From an uncultured Tenacibaculum sp. (GTDB lineage Bacteria > Bacteroidota > Bacteroidia > Flavobacteriales > Flavobacteriaceae): a stretch of 64,000 bases of DNA. Numbering within the stretch: the stretch's first letter is position 1; every line of letters begins with the position of its first letter. The notes below the pieces were generated by a model that was given only the letters and a program-made list of their open reading frames with translations, was not told where the DNA came from and ran no database searches. Location: positions 158,740 through 222,739 of the forward strand of contig NZ_CANNBW010000004.1 in the NCBI RefSeq assembly GCF_947502995.1, in the 5' to 3' direction. Made by a program: the position numbers and the translations under genes. Of this stretch, positions 8,834-18,339 are shown piece by piece.

Positions 8834-9718
8834 ATGTTATTTGTTGCAATGATTTGTAAAAAACTTTTTTCAAGATTAATACAGACAATTGTCTTACTAT
8901 TTTTAATTTCTTGTAATTCTTCTTCAGAATCTTATTTTTCAGAAATAGTAAAAGTTTCATTAAGACAAGTTGGTCACGAAATACTTACTGCAAATAAGGA
9001 TTTAACATCTCCTGTTTTACCAGTGAAAAAAATTGATGACAAAACTTATGAATTATCATTTCCCAATACTATAGAAATCGAACCTGGAAAATTGGTAAAT
9101 CTTATTGAAACGAATTTTAAAAAGGCAAAATTACCAGAAGCTTATATTGTACAAGTATTTCAGTGTATTGATAATGAAGTTGCTTATAGTTATTTAATGC
9201 AACAAGAAATACAAGAAGGTATTATTCCTTGTGCTAATAGAATTTTAGCTAAAAGTTGTTATACAATTAGAATAAACTTCACAGGAGACTTAATAACAAG
9301 TTCAACTAATTATAAGAATAATTATTTCATAGTAGTTTTATTAATTGTAGTAATTATTATTTTCTTATTACTATTTAAAAAGAAACAGCAAAGAAATAAA
9401 AATACAGTAGTTGAACAAGAAGTGAAACTAATTATAGGTAATTATTCTTTTTTGCCAGATAGGAATATTCTTATTAGAAATTCTAATGAAATGAACTTAT
9501 CTAAAAAAGAATGTGATTTATTATTGATTCTTGTAGAAAATTTAAATCAAACTGTAAAACGTGAGGAACTTACAAAGAAAGTTTGGGAAGATAATGGAGT
9601 AGTGGTTAGTAGAAGTTTAGATACTTACATTTCTAAATTGCGTAAGAAATTAGCTGAAGATGAAACTATAAAAATTACCAATGTTCATGGAGTTGGATAT
9701 AAACTAATTGTAAAATAA
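8834..9718 (+). CDS. Membrane-anchored OmpR/PhoB-type winged-helix regulator
   Basis: A 294-aa one-component regulator. Order: signal/lipobox-like segment (LLFLISC, Cys at residue 27), an extracytoplasmic domain of about 135 residues with several cysteines, a transmembrane helix near residues 164-183, a basic stretch (KKKQQRNKN), and a C-terminal trans_reg_C winged helix (LSKKECDLLLILVEN to VHGVGYKLIVK). The topology is the reverse of ToxR/CadC, where the DNA-binding domain is N-terminal. A start at the ATG 8849 (MICKKLF) is equally plausible and gives a tidier signal peptide. The sensed signal is unknown. It lies next to a divergent lipoprotein gene and an 11-bp repeat array. Confidence 0.75.
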   Translation: MLFVAMICKKLFSRLIQTIVLLFLISCNSSSESYFSEIVKVSLRQVGHEILTANKDLTSPVLPVKKIDDKTYELSFPNTIEIEPGKLVNLIETNFKKAKLPEAYIVQVFQCIDNEVAYSYLMQQEIQEGIIPCANRILAKSCYTIRINFTGDLITSSTNYKNNYFIVVLLIVVIIIFLLLFKKKQQRNKNTVVEQEVKLIIGNYSFLPDRNILIRNSNEMNLSKKECDLLLILVENLNQTVKREELTKKVWEDNGVVVSRSLDTYISKLRKKLAEDETIKITNVHGVGYKLIVK

Positions 9719-9750
9719 AAAAGACTCAATATTGTAATCGAGTCTCTTTT
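9717..9750. terminator. Bidirectional terminator between convergent genes
   Basis: A-run, AGACTC (9722-9727), a 12-nt loop, GAGTCT (9740-9745), then a T-rich run. It serves both the winged-helix gene and the TonB receptor gene. Confidence 0.7.
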
Positions 9751-9777
9751 AAATGATTTTGAAATTAGATTAAATCC

Positions 9778-11985
9778 CTAAAACCTAACTGAAATAGTTC
9801 CTGTTAAGAAAAAAGGAGTTCCAGGTGTAAAATGGATTTCTTCAACAGAATTTACTTCATTTTGCAAACGAGATTCTGTTGCAAATTGAGTTTCATTCCA
9901 TTCTGTATCAAAAAGGTTTTTCACTTGTACACCAAATGTGATGTTTTTATACTCATAACCAACATTTAAATCTGTTACGGTGTAACCTTCTGCAACAATA
10001 GAATTATCTTCATTTGCTGGTCTGTCTTTAATATGTCTTAGTTGCGCGCTTCCAAAAAATCCTGATTTACTTTTATAACTTAGTCCACTTGTCAATGTAA
10101 AATCTGGAGCTAAAGGAATAAAATCTTGTCCTTCTAATTCTTCAGAAGCTCTTGCGTGTGTATAATTTGCATCAAAATTGAAATAAAGTTGATCAATTGG
10201 TTCATATCTTAAACTAAAATCAATTCCCTGACGATTCGTTTTTCCGCTAGGTTCTACAATTCCTGCATCTCCAACATACACAAACTCTTGTTCTAAGAAT
10301 AAATACCAATATGCTGTGTTAATTAAAACTTTAGGAATAGGTTTCCAGATAATTCCAGCATCAAATCCATAAGAAGCAGGTAAAATCGTATTTCCATTTT
10401 GAGCAACAACTACTCGAGTATCGTTTGAATGAAAACCTTTACCTGTTTTTAAATAGAGCTGAGTATTATCATTATGATTATAGAAAATGTTTAATTTCGG
10501 ACTCACAATACTAGCTGTTTCAGACTGTGTTTCGTAATTCGTTTGTAAATTGTCATTATACTGGAAATTGAAATAATCTAAGCGTAAAGCTGGATTTATA
10601 GTAAACTTTCCGAAGTTAAAATTAGCACTAACATAACTTCCAAGGTTTGTTTCATTGATATCACCAAACTGAATTCGATTTAAAGTTTGCCTACGATTTA
10701 CTGTATTTGCTAATTCATTACCAAAACTTCTGTCATTTCGCAAGCTAATTCCAGCAGAAAAACTTCCATCAAGTGAAGTGAAATTTTGTTTGTAATCACT
10801 TGTTGCACCGAAAATTCTTCGAGTTTCTTTTTGTTTGATTTGATCACCGTTAACAGGATCATCTAAGAAAAAAGTGAAATTAGAAAACAATTCGAAATCA
10901 TAACGATTATAAAAAACTTTGTTTTTAATAGAAGCATTTTCAGAAATTATCTTGTCGTAAGTAAGTAAAGCGTTAGTTCTGCTTGTAGAACCTCCTTCAG
11001 TATCGTCAATAGCACCAAAACGAGTTATTAATCCACTACCTACAGCACGTTGAGGAATTTGTCCAGAAGCATCCCATTTACTTGTAAAATGAGAAATAGT
11101 TAATCCAACTTTGTCATTGTCAGTTACATTTAAACTGTATTTTCCAAAAATATTTAATCTATTGAAATTTTGAGAACTCTCAAAATATCCATCTGTCAAA
11201 ATATATTCTGAAGCAATATAAGCACTCTGTTTGTTGTTATTCACAATATTAAACATTCCTAATAAACGTTTTGTGTTAAACTGACCCACATCTAGTTTTA
11301 ATAAATTACTGCTTAATCTTTCTTTAGTTTTAAAGTTTACATATCCTGCTGTATTAAAGTTTCCCTTATCTGCATAATACGCACCTTTACCGAAATCTAT
11401 TTTATCAACGGTTTCTGGAATAACAAAGTGTAAGTCTGCATATCCTTGTCCGTGTGCATGAGAAACCATATTTACAGGAAGACCATCTGCTGTTATTGTA
11501 ATATCAGTTCCATGATCGATGTCAAATCCACGAAGAAAAATTTGTTCTGCTTTTCCTCCACCGGCATGTTGGCCAATGAATAAACCAGGAACTTTTTGTA
11601 GAATCTCCTGTGATGAATTTACTGGCGAAACTTGTATGTCTACATCTGCAATTACATTTAAAGCATTTAATTTTTTAGCAATGGTAATTTCTTCAAGTGA
11701 TACTAAGTTTTCTTCTAAAGTTATTGTAATTAGCTTTAAATCATTTACAACGACTTGTTTCTTTTTGTAGTTGATATGACTTATAATTAATGTATCTCCA
11801 ACTTTTACATGGTGTAAAATAAAAGCACCTCTATCATTACTATGCGTATGATGTTTATCACTTGAATTGTAAATATGAGCTTCTACTATAGGAATATCAT
11901 TTTGCGATACTATTTTTCCTTTTAGAGTTTGCGCTGAAAAGTGTTGTATAAAAAGCAAACTACAAATTGTAAATAGATACTTCAT
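9778..11985 (-). CDS. TonB-dependent outer-membrane receptor with carboxypeptidase-regulatory domain
   Basis: A 735-aa outer-membrane active transporter driven by TonB. Signal peptide ending FSAQ; residues 20-95 are a CarboxypepD_reg-like domain (LKGKIVSQNDIPIVEAHIYN); the plug follows (VSPVNSSQEILQKVPGLFIGQ, IFLRGFDIDHGTDITI) and then the beta-barrel, ending in an aromatic-poor SVRF. The plug is notably His-rich (DKHHTHSND, NMVSHAHGQGYADLHF), which may hint at a metal or metal-chelate ligand, but the substrate is not identifiable. No SusD partner is adjacent, so this is not a classical SusCD pair. Confidence 0.9.
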   Translation of the reverse strand: MKYLFTICSLLFIQHFSAQTLKGKIVSQNDIPIVEAHIYNSSDKHHTHSNDRGAFILHHVKVGDTLIISHINYKKKQVVVNDLKLITITLEENLVSLEEITIAKKLNALNVIADVDIQVSPVNSSQEILQKVPGLFIGQHAGGGKAEQIFLRGFDIDHGTDITITADGLPVNMVSHAHGQGYADLHFVIPETVDKIDFGKGAYYADKGNFNTAGYVNFKTKERLSSNLLKLDVGQFNTKRLLGMFNIVNNNKQSAYIASEYILTDGYFESSQNFNRLNIFGKYSLNVTDNDKVGLTISHFTSKWDASGQIPQRAVGSGLITRFGAIDDTEGGSTSRTNALLTYDKIISENASIKNKVFYNRYDFELFSNFTFFLDDPVNGDQIKQKETRRIFGATSDYKQNFTSLDGSFSAGISLRNDRSFGNELANTVNRRQTLNRIQFGDINETNLGSYVSANFNFGKFTINPALRLDYFNFQYNDNLQTNYETQSETASIVSPKLNIFYNHNDNTQLYLKTGKGFHSNDTRVVVAQNGNTILPASYGFDAGIIWKPIPKVLINTAYWYLFLEQEFVYVGDAGIVEPSGKTNRQGIDFSLRYEPIDQLYFNFDANYTHARASEELEGQDFIPLAPDFTLTSGLSYKSKSGFFGSAQLRHIKDRPANEDNSIVAEGYTVTDLNVGYEYKNITFGVQVKNLFDTEWNETQFATESRLQNEVNSVEEIHFTPGTPFFLTGTISVRF

Positions 11986-12186
11986 TTGGTTAATTTATTG
12001 GCTGGTTTTTTCTGTTTTTGTAGGAAACAAAACTAAAGATATAAACCCATCTTTAGAAGATTATAAAGCGAATTAACAGTTTAAATTTTTTACAATAGAA
12101 TTGTTAATTTTCGCTAAAATTTGAGATGATTCCTGATAAAAGTTTTAATTTTCATCATGAATATCAATTTGAAAATAAAACAATAA

Positions 12187-12561
12187 ATGAAACACATACT
12201 AACAATACTTGTAATGACAATTTTTACACTTTCATGCACGTCTAAAAAAGATTCAAATGTAATCGTGTTAAACGTTTCGGAATTCAAGAAAGAAATACTC
12301 AATCAAGATATTCAATTAATAGATGTTAGAACTTCCAAAGAATTTAATCAAGGTCATATTTCAAATGCAAAATCGATAGATTATTTCTCATCATCATTTA
12401 AAACTGAACTGAATCAATTAAATAAAGAGAAACCCGTTTACTTATATTGTAGAAGCGGAAAAAGAAGTGGAAAAGCTTCTAAAATATGCAGTGAATTAGG
12501 ATTTAAAAAAATTTATGATTTAAACGGAGGTTATTTAGCTTGGTCAAAAGAAAATAAATAA
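12187..12561 (+). CDS. Rhodanese-domain lipoprotein
   Basis: A 124-aa protein made of a lipoprotein signal peptide (lipobox TLSC, Cys at residue 17) and one rhodanese domain. IDVRTSKEF..GHI is the conserved N-terminal signature and CRSGKRS is the active-site loop with the catalytic Cys, which would carry a persulfide. It is therefore a periplasm-facing sulfurtransferase. It precedes the repair operon on the same strand, but the 61-bp gap and unrelated function argue against a shared role. Confidence 0.88.
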   Translation: MKHILTILVMTIFTLSCTSKKDSNVIVLNVSEFKKEILNQDIQLIDVRTSKEFNQGHISNAKSIDYFSSSFKTELNQLNKEKPVYLYCRSGKRSGKASKICSELGFKKIYDLNGGYLAWSKENK

Positions 12562-12622
12562 ACCTTCATATTAATGTCACAAGAATTATTTTTTGTTTAA
12601 TATTTTATTAAATTTGTTAAAC

Positions 12623-13651
12623 ATGAAAATAGTTCGTTTCACCAAAAAAGGCATTTATTGTATCCCTGGAAAGTTTTATATCGATCCTTGGTATCCTGTA
12701 GATTATGCAGTAATATCACACGGACATGCTGATCATGCGCGTTGGGGAATGAAGCATTATCTCTGTCATACACACACTAAAAATATTTTAAAACACCGCA
12801 TTAGTCCAGATATTTCTGTAGAAACACTCAATTATAATGAATCTAAAACGATAAACGGAGTTAAAGTTAGTTTTCATCCAGCAGGACATATTGTCGGATC
12901 TTCTCAAGTTAGATTAGAATACAAAGGAAAAGTTGTAGTTTTTTCTGGAGATTATAAGATAAAAGAAGATAATTTAACTATTCCTTTTGAACCGATTACG
13001 TGTCACGAATTTATAACAGAAAGTACTTTCGGATTGCCAATTTATAAATGGCAAACAGAAGCTGCGATTCAATCGCAAATCCATAATTGGGTGGCAAAAA
13101 ACAAAGCCAATAATCGAACAAGTGTGTTTTTTGGGTATTCGCTAGGAAAATCACAACGTATTATGAAACTTTTAGAAGGGTTAGACGAAATCTATGTTCA
13201 TAATGCGATTCATCACATAAATACAGCAATTACAGCTTCAGGAGTTAAAATTCCAGAAACCATTCGTTTAGATGGAAATTTTAAAAAAGCAGATATTCAG
13301 AATAAAATTATCATTATGCCGCCAGCTTTGCTTGGAAGTAAAATGCTAAAAAGAGTACCAAATGCAGCCACAGCAATTTGCTCTGGTTGGATGCAAATTA
13401 GAGGAAACAGACGTTGGAGAGGTGTAGATGCGGGTTTTGTAGTAAGTGATCATGCCGATTGGGATGGATTATTAAAAGCTGTAAAAGCAACAAACGCAGA
13501 GAAAGTTTATGTAACTCACGGATCTCAGGCTATTTTTTCTCGTTACTTAAATGAAATCGGAATCGAATCTGAAGAAGTTATTACCGAATATGGTAATGAT
13601 CAAATAGAATCAGAAGAAAAGCAAATTGTAACCCAAGAAACAACTTCATGA
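12623..13651 (+). CDS. Ligase-associated DNA exonuclease (metallo-beta-lactamase/beta-CASP)
   Basis: First gene of the ligase-associated repair operon, encoding a metal-dependent nuclease of the beta-lactamase fold related to the SNM1/Pso2 group. The ATG at 12623 (MKIVRFTKKG) was chosen over an upstream in-frame TTG at 12593. Metal ligands lie in SHGHADHARW (HxHxDH), FHPAGHIVGS and FSGDYK; SDHADWDGL and VTHGSQ give the C-terminal ligands. About 343 aa, normal for the family. Its stop overlaps the ligase start in ATGA, so translation is coupled. Confidence 0.9.
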   Translation: MKIVRFTKKGIYCIPGKFYIDPWYPVDYAVISHGHADHARWGMKHYLCHTHTKNILKHRISPDISVETLNYNESKTINGVKVSFHPAGHIVGSSQVRLEYKGKVVVFSGDYKIKEDNLTIPFEPITCHEFITESTFGLPIYKWQTEAAIQSQIHNWVAKNKANNRTSVFFGYSLGKSQRIMKLLEGLDEIYVHNAIHHINTAITASGVKIPETIRLDGNFKKADIQNKIIIMPPALLGSKMLKRVPNAATAICSGWMQIRGNRRWRGVDAGFVVSDHADWDGLLKAVKATNAEKVYVTHGSQAIFSRYLNEIGIESEEVITEYGNDQIESEEKQIVTQETTS

Positions 13652-15234
13652 AACAGTTTGCTGAACTTATAAACGCTATAGAAATCACGAATAAAACCAA
13701 TGCAAAAATTGATGCACTAGTCGATTTTTTTGCAACAGCACCAGACAAAGATAAACTTTGGATGATTGCTTTATTTACTGGAAAAAGACCTTCAAGACCA
13801 GTAAAATCTTCGTTAATGAAATTATGGTGTGCAGAGATTTCTGAACTTCCAGAATGGTTGTTTTTAGAAAGCTACAGTACAGTAGGTGATTTAGGAGAAA
13901 CTTTAGCGTTATTATTACCTGAACCAGAAACAACAATTGAAAAGTCGTTACATGAATGGATGTTAGAATTAATTGCTTTAAAACCTAAAAATGAAGAAGA
14001 AAAAAAAGAATATGTGATCAATGCTTGGAACGGATTACAAATGCAAGAACGATTGATTTTTAATAAATTAATTGGTGGAAGTTTTCGAATTGGTGTTTCT
14101 AAAAAAACATTAGTCAATGCTTTAGCAAAGTTGACGAATATTGATGTAAATAAATTGATGCACAGCATTATTGGTAACTGGGATATCAATACAATTTCCT
14201 TTGATGAATTGTTATCAGGAACTCATATAAACTACGATAATTCTAAACCGTATCCGTTTGCATTAGCATATAGTTTAGAGAAAGAACTTGAAGAATTAGG
14301 CGATATAAACGATTGGCAAATAGAACATAAATGGGATGGAATTCGTGGGCAAATTGTAAAACGAAATAACGAACTGTTTATTTGGAGTAGAGGAGAAGAA
14401 CTAGTTACAAACCAGTTTCCTGAACTTGTAGAAGCATTTTCTACCTGGAAAGAAGATTTTGTTTTAGACGGAGAAATTTTGGCTATTAAAGATAGCAGTG
14501 TCTTATTATTTAATGATTTACAAAAGCGATTGAACCGTAAGAATGTCACTAAGAAACTATTAGAAGAAATTCCTATCGGATTTTATGCTTACGATTTGTT
14601 AGAATATCAAAATGAAGATGTCAGATCAGAAAATCTCGGTGAAAGAAGAAAGAAATTAGAAAGCATATTTCTAAACAATACGACCAATACCATTAAATTA
14701 TCAAATGCAATTAAAGTAGATTCCTGGGATGAATTAGATGAAATTAGAAACGATTCTCGAAAAATAAATGCTGAAGGATTAATGCTAAAATCTAAAAATG
14801 CAGAGTATCATATTGGTCGAAAAAAAGGAACTTGGTGGAAATGGAAAATAGATCCATTGACGATTGATGTAGTTATGATTTATGCGCAAAAGGGTAGTGG
14901 TCGTAGAAGTTCAAAATACACAGATTATACATTTGCAGTTAAAAAAGACGATAGTTTAGTCACGATTGCTAAAGCTTACTCCGGACTTACAGATGCTGAA
15001 ATAACTGAAGTTAGCCGTTGGGTAACTAAAAATGCTACAGAGAAATTCGGACCAGTTCGTACAGTGAAACCAGAATTGGTTTTTGAAATTGCTTTTGAAG
15101 GAATTGCTTTAAGTAATCGTCATAAATCTGGTGTTGCACTTCGTTTTCCTCGAATTAAGCGTTGGCGAAAAGATAAAACAGTAGCAGATATCGACACTAT
15201 AGAATCTGTAAAAGACTTAATTTTTAATCAATGA
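13648..15234 (+). CDS. ATP-dependent DNA ligase (ligase-associated repair operon)
   Basis: Seals nicks using ATP. 528 aa: an N-terminal DNA-binding domain (residues 1-200), the adenylation domain with motif I EHKWDGIRGQ (the Lys receives AMP), motif III FVLDGEIL, motif IV EGLMLKSK, motif V WWKWK, and an OB-fold C-terminus ending in PRIKRWRKDK. This is additional to the NAD-dependent LigA that every bacterium needs. It is the second gene of the cassette and overlaps its neighbours by 4 bp at both ends. Confidence 0.93.
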   Translation: MKQFAELINAIEITNKTNAKIDALVDFFATAPDKDKLWMIALFTGKRPSRPVKSSLMKLWCAEISELPEWLFLESYSTVGDLGETLALLLPEPETTIEKSLHEWMLELIALKPKNEEEKKEYVINAWNGLQMQERLIFNKLIGGSFRIGVSKKTLVNALAKLTNIDVNKLMHSIIGNWDINTISFDELLSGTHINYDNSKPYPFALAYSLEKELEELGDINDWQIEHKWDGIRGQIVKRNNELFIWSRGEELVTNQFPELVEAFSTWKEDFVLDGEILAIKDSSVLLFNDLQKRLNRKNVTKKLLEEIPIGFYAYDLLEYQNEDVRSENLGERRKKLESIFLNNTTNTIKLSNAIKVDSWDELDEIRNDSRKINAEGLMLKSKNAEYHIGRKKGTWWKWKIDPLTIDVVMIYAQKGSGRRSSKYTDYTFAVKKDDSLVTIAKAYSGLTDAEITEVSRWVTKNATEKFGPVRTVKPELVFEIAFEGIALSNRHKSGVALRFPRIKRWRKDKTVADIDTIESVKDLIFNQ

Positions 15235-17687
15235 GTATAGAAACAACTGAAGGATATAAAATCATTGAAGATTGGTTGTCTTCTAAAAACTTTTCACCTT
15301 TTGATTTTCAATTGAAAGCTTGGAAAAAATACGCTCAAAATTATAATGGATTAGTCGTTGCACCTACTGGTTTTGGTAAAACCTATTCCTTGTTTTTAGC
15401 TGTTTTAATAGATTATTTAAACCATCCTGATCAATATAAAAAAGGCTGTAAATTATTATGGATAAGTCCTCTGAGATCTTTAGCTAAAGATTTGCAAAAA
15501 GCAATGCAAATAGTAATCGATGAAATCGGTTTAGATTGGGTTGCAGCTGTTAGAAATGGTGATACTCCACAAAATATTCGTAGACAACAAGAACGAAAAA
15601 TGCCAGATGTGCTGTTAACCACTCCAGAAACGATGCACTTGTTGTTTACACAAAAGAAAAATTCAAGATGGTTTAAGAATATTCGTTGTGTAGTTATTGA
15701 TGAATGGCATGAACTTTTAGCTACAAAACGTGGAGTTTTAACAGAGTTAGCTATTGCTAGAATTCGATCATTAACCAAAAACTTACGAGTTTGGGGAATT
15801 TCAGCAACTATAGGAAACTTAGAAGAAGCAAAAACAGTTTTGTTACCAAACCCAGAATTTAAAACGACAATCATCACTTCTAAAGAAAAAAAGAAACTTA
15901 AAATTGTTTCGTTACTACCAGATGAAGTGGAATTATTGCCTTGGGCTGGTCATTTAGGCGGACAATTGGTGAAAAAAGTATTGCCTATTATTTATGAAAA
16001 TACAACAACGTTAATTTTTACAAATACTAGAAGTCAATCAGAGCTTTGGTACCAATTGTTATTAGATACTGATCCAGATTTAGCCGGACAAATTGCAATT
16101 CATCATGGTTCTATCGATAAAAAACTACGAAATTGGATTGAAGATGCTATTAATGATGGATTATTAAAAGCCGTAGTTTGTACTTCTTCTTTAGATTTAG
16201 GTGTCGATTTTAAACCTGTAGATTGTGTAGTGCAAATAGGTTCTGCTAAAGGAGTTGCACGTTTTATGCAACGAGCGGGTAGAAGTGGACATTCACCAAA
16301 CGAAGTATCAAAAGTATATTGTTTACCAACGCATACTTTACAATTGATTGAAGTTTCTGCCTTAAAAGAAGCGGTAAAGCAAAAAGATGTTGAAGCTAGA
16401 ATTCCTGTAGTTTTATCATATGATGTTTTAGTTCAATTTTTGGTGTCTTTAGCTGTTGGAGAAGGTTTTCAATGGAAAGAAACTTTTGAATTAATTCAAC
16501 AAACACATGCTTTTGCTGAACTTACAGAAGAAGATTTTAGTTGGGCAATGCAGTTTATCACTCAAGGTGGAAATACATTAAAGACTTACGAGGAATTTCA
16601 TAAAGTGGTTTTTGAAGAAGAAACCAATTTATATAAAGTTACCAGTAGAAGAATTAGCATGTTACATCGTATGAACGTTGGCGCTATTGTAAGTGATGCT
16701 ATGTTGAAAGTTCGTTTTATGAAAGGCGGATTTATTGGTATGATTGAAGAGTTCTTTATTTCTAAATTAAAAAACGGAACTCCGTTTGTATTAGCAGGCC
16801 GAGTTTTAGAAATCGTTCATATTAAAGACATGACCGTTTTTGTAAAGAAAAGCAATTCTAAGAAAGCGATTACACCAAGCTGGAAAGGAGGGAGACTACC
16901 ATTAACTTCATACCTGAGTCATTATTTACGATTAAAACTTAACGATGCTTTACATCCTGGAATTCGAGAGAAAGAATTAAAGTTTTTAAATCCATTGTTA
17001 ACAACTCAAAATAGTAACTCTCATATACCAAAATCGGATGAGTTTTTGGTAGAAAAAATAAAAACAAAAGAAGGTTATCATTTGTTTTTCTATCCTTTTG
17101 AAGGTCGTTTGGTACACGAAATTATGGCATCGCTAATTGCTTATAGAATTAGTAAATTGAAGCCAATTACATTTACAATTGCGATGAATGATTATGGTTT
17201 TGATTTGTTGAGTGATCAAGAAATTCCTGTTTTTGAAGAAAATTTAGATCGTATATTGTCCAAAGAAAATCTCATGGAAGATGCCATAGCAAGTGTAAAT
17301 GCTTCTGAAATGGCTAGTAGAAAGTTTCGTGATATTGCTGTAATCGCTGGTTTGGTTGTACAATCGCAACCCGGAGCAAGAAAAACAAATAAGAGTTTAC
17401 AATCGTCATCTGGCCTAATTTTTAGAGTTTTAGAAGATCATGAGCCAAATAATTTATTATTAAGACAAGCCTACACAGAAGTGTTTAATGAGCAATTAGA
17501 ACAAGCACGATTATTTGAAGCTTTTGATCGTATTTCGAAGAGTAAAATCATTTTAAAAGAGGCCAGAGGTTATACTCCTTTGAGTTTCCCTATAAAAGTT
17601 GATAGTTTACGAGATACTATGAGTAATGAAAAACTAGCAGATCGTATTTTACGATTACAAAAACAACATTATAAACTGATTCAGTGA
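15231..17687 (+). CDS. Ligase-associated DEXH-box DNA helicase (Lhr-like)
   Basis: A 3'-5' superfamily 2 helicase of 818 aa. Motif I is APTGFGKT, motif II is DEWH (in CVVIDEWHELL), motif III is SATIGN, and RecA domain 2 carries IIYENTTTLIFTNTRSQSE and the QRAGRSGH arginine finger. A long Lhr-type C-terminal part follows. It is the third cassette gene and probably unwinds or repositions strands for the nuclease and ligase. It begins in the ATGA of the ligase stop and ends over the GTG start of pdeM. Confidence 0.92.
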   Translation: MSIETTEGYKIIEDWLSSKNFSPFDFQLKAWKKYAQNYNGLVVAPTGFGKTYSLFLAVLIDYLNHPDQYKKGCKLLWISPLRSLAKDLQKAMQIVIDEIGLDWVAAVRNGDTPQNIRRQQERKMPDVLLTTPETMHLLFTQKKNSRWFKNIRCVVIDEWHELLATKRGVLTELAIARIRSLTKNLRVWGISATIGNLEEAKTVLLPNPEFKTTIITSKEKKKLKIVSLLPDEVELLPWAGHLGGQLVKKVLPIIYENTTTLIFTNTRSQSELWYQLLLDTDPDLAGQIAIHHGSIDKKLRNWIEDAINDGLLKAVVCTSSLDLGVDFKPVDCVVQIGSAKGVARFMQRAGRSGHSPNEVSKVYCLPTHTLQLIEVSALKEAVKQKDVEARIPVVLSYDVLVQFLVSLAVGEGFQWKETFELIQQTHAFAELTEEDFSWAMQFITQGGNTLKTYEEFHKVVFEEETNLYKVTSRRISMLHRMNVGAIVSDAMLKVRFMKGGFIGMIEEFFISKLKNGTPFVLAGRVLEIVHIKDMTVFVKKSNSKKAITPSWKGGRLPLTSYLSHYLRLKLNDALHPGIREKELKFLNPLLTTQNSNSHIPKSDEFLVEKIKTKEGYHLFFYPFEGRLVHEIMASLIAYRISKLKPITFTIAMNDYGFDLLSDQEIPVFEENLDRILSKENLMEDAIASVNASEMASRKFRDIAVIAGLVVQSQPGARKTNKSLQSSSGLIFRVLEDHEPNNLLLRQAYTEVFNEQLEQARLFEAFDRISKSKIILKEARGYTPLSFPIKVDSLRDTMSNEKLADRILRLQKQHYKLIQ

Positions 17688-18331
17688 ATATTTTAACAGA
17701 AGATATTGAGTTTTCCAATACTAAATTAACCTTAACAAATCAACGAGTTATCTATTGGAAAGACAAAGAAGCATTAATTTTATCTGACATTCATATAGGG
17801 AAAACTGCACATTTTAGACAACATGGAATTGCTGTTGCCGACACTATTTTACATGAAGACTTACAACGTTTATCAACCTTAATTACTCATTTTTCCCCAA
17901 CAAGAATTATTGTGGTTGGAGATTTATTTCACGCAAATTACAATTCGAATATTGAGATTTTTAAAGATTGGTTGGTTTCAATTTCACATATTGATAAAGT
18001 TCTAATCAAAGGAAATCACGATAAAATGTCTGAAAAGAAAATACAAAAACTTGGTTTTGAAATCGTTTCTTTTTTACGAGAAAACGGACTCACTTTTCGT
18101 CATGATTTAGATGATGCAATTGAAGGAGAATCTATAATTTGTGGTCATATGCATCCTGGAGTTCGTATTAAATTCAAAGGAAATCAGCACATAAAATTAC
18201 CGTGTTATTTGGTAAGTAAAAGCCAATTAATTCTTCCTGCATTTAGTCTATTTACAGGTTTGAATACAAAGTTTGATCAAGATAAAAATAAAGCTTATGC
18301 CTTTGATGAACAACTAATTTTTAAAGTTTAA
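17684..18331 (+). CDS. pdeM: Ligase-associated DNA-damage-response phosphoesterase PdeM
   Basis: A calcineurin-like metallophosphoesterase of 215 aa and the last gene of the cassette. Metal-binding motifs are LSDIHIGKTAHF (D-x-H), VVGDLFHA (GDxxH), KGNHDK (GNHD) and GHMHPG (GHxH), so the two-metal site is complete. The start is GTG, overlapping the helicase stop as GTGA; no in-frame ATG lies close by. Probably processes DNA ends during repair, a role inferred from operon membership. Confidence 0.9.
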   Translation: MNILTEDIEFSNTKLTLTNQRVIYWKDKEALILSDIHIGKTAHFRQHGIAVADTILHEDLQRLSTLITHFSPTRIIVVGDLFHANYNSNIEIFKDWLVSISHIDKVLIKGNHDKMSEKKIQKLGFEIVSFLRENGLTFRHDLDDAIEGESIICGHMHPGVRIKFKGNQHIKLPCYLVSKSQLILPAFSLFTGLNTKFDQDKNKAYAFDEQLIFKV

Positions 18332-18339
18332 AATATATT

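Noticed and set aside
11519..11770. Plus-strand open frame opposite the TonB receptor (83 codons), and other frames opposite AsmA-like, ligase and ggt genes.
   Set aside because: They run antisense to clear conserved coding regions, have no protein-like motifs and no promoter support.
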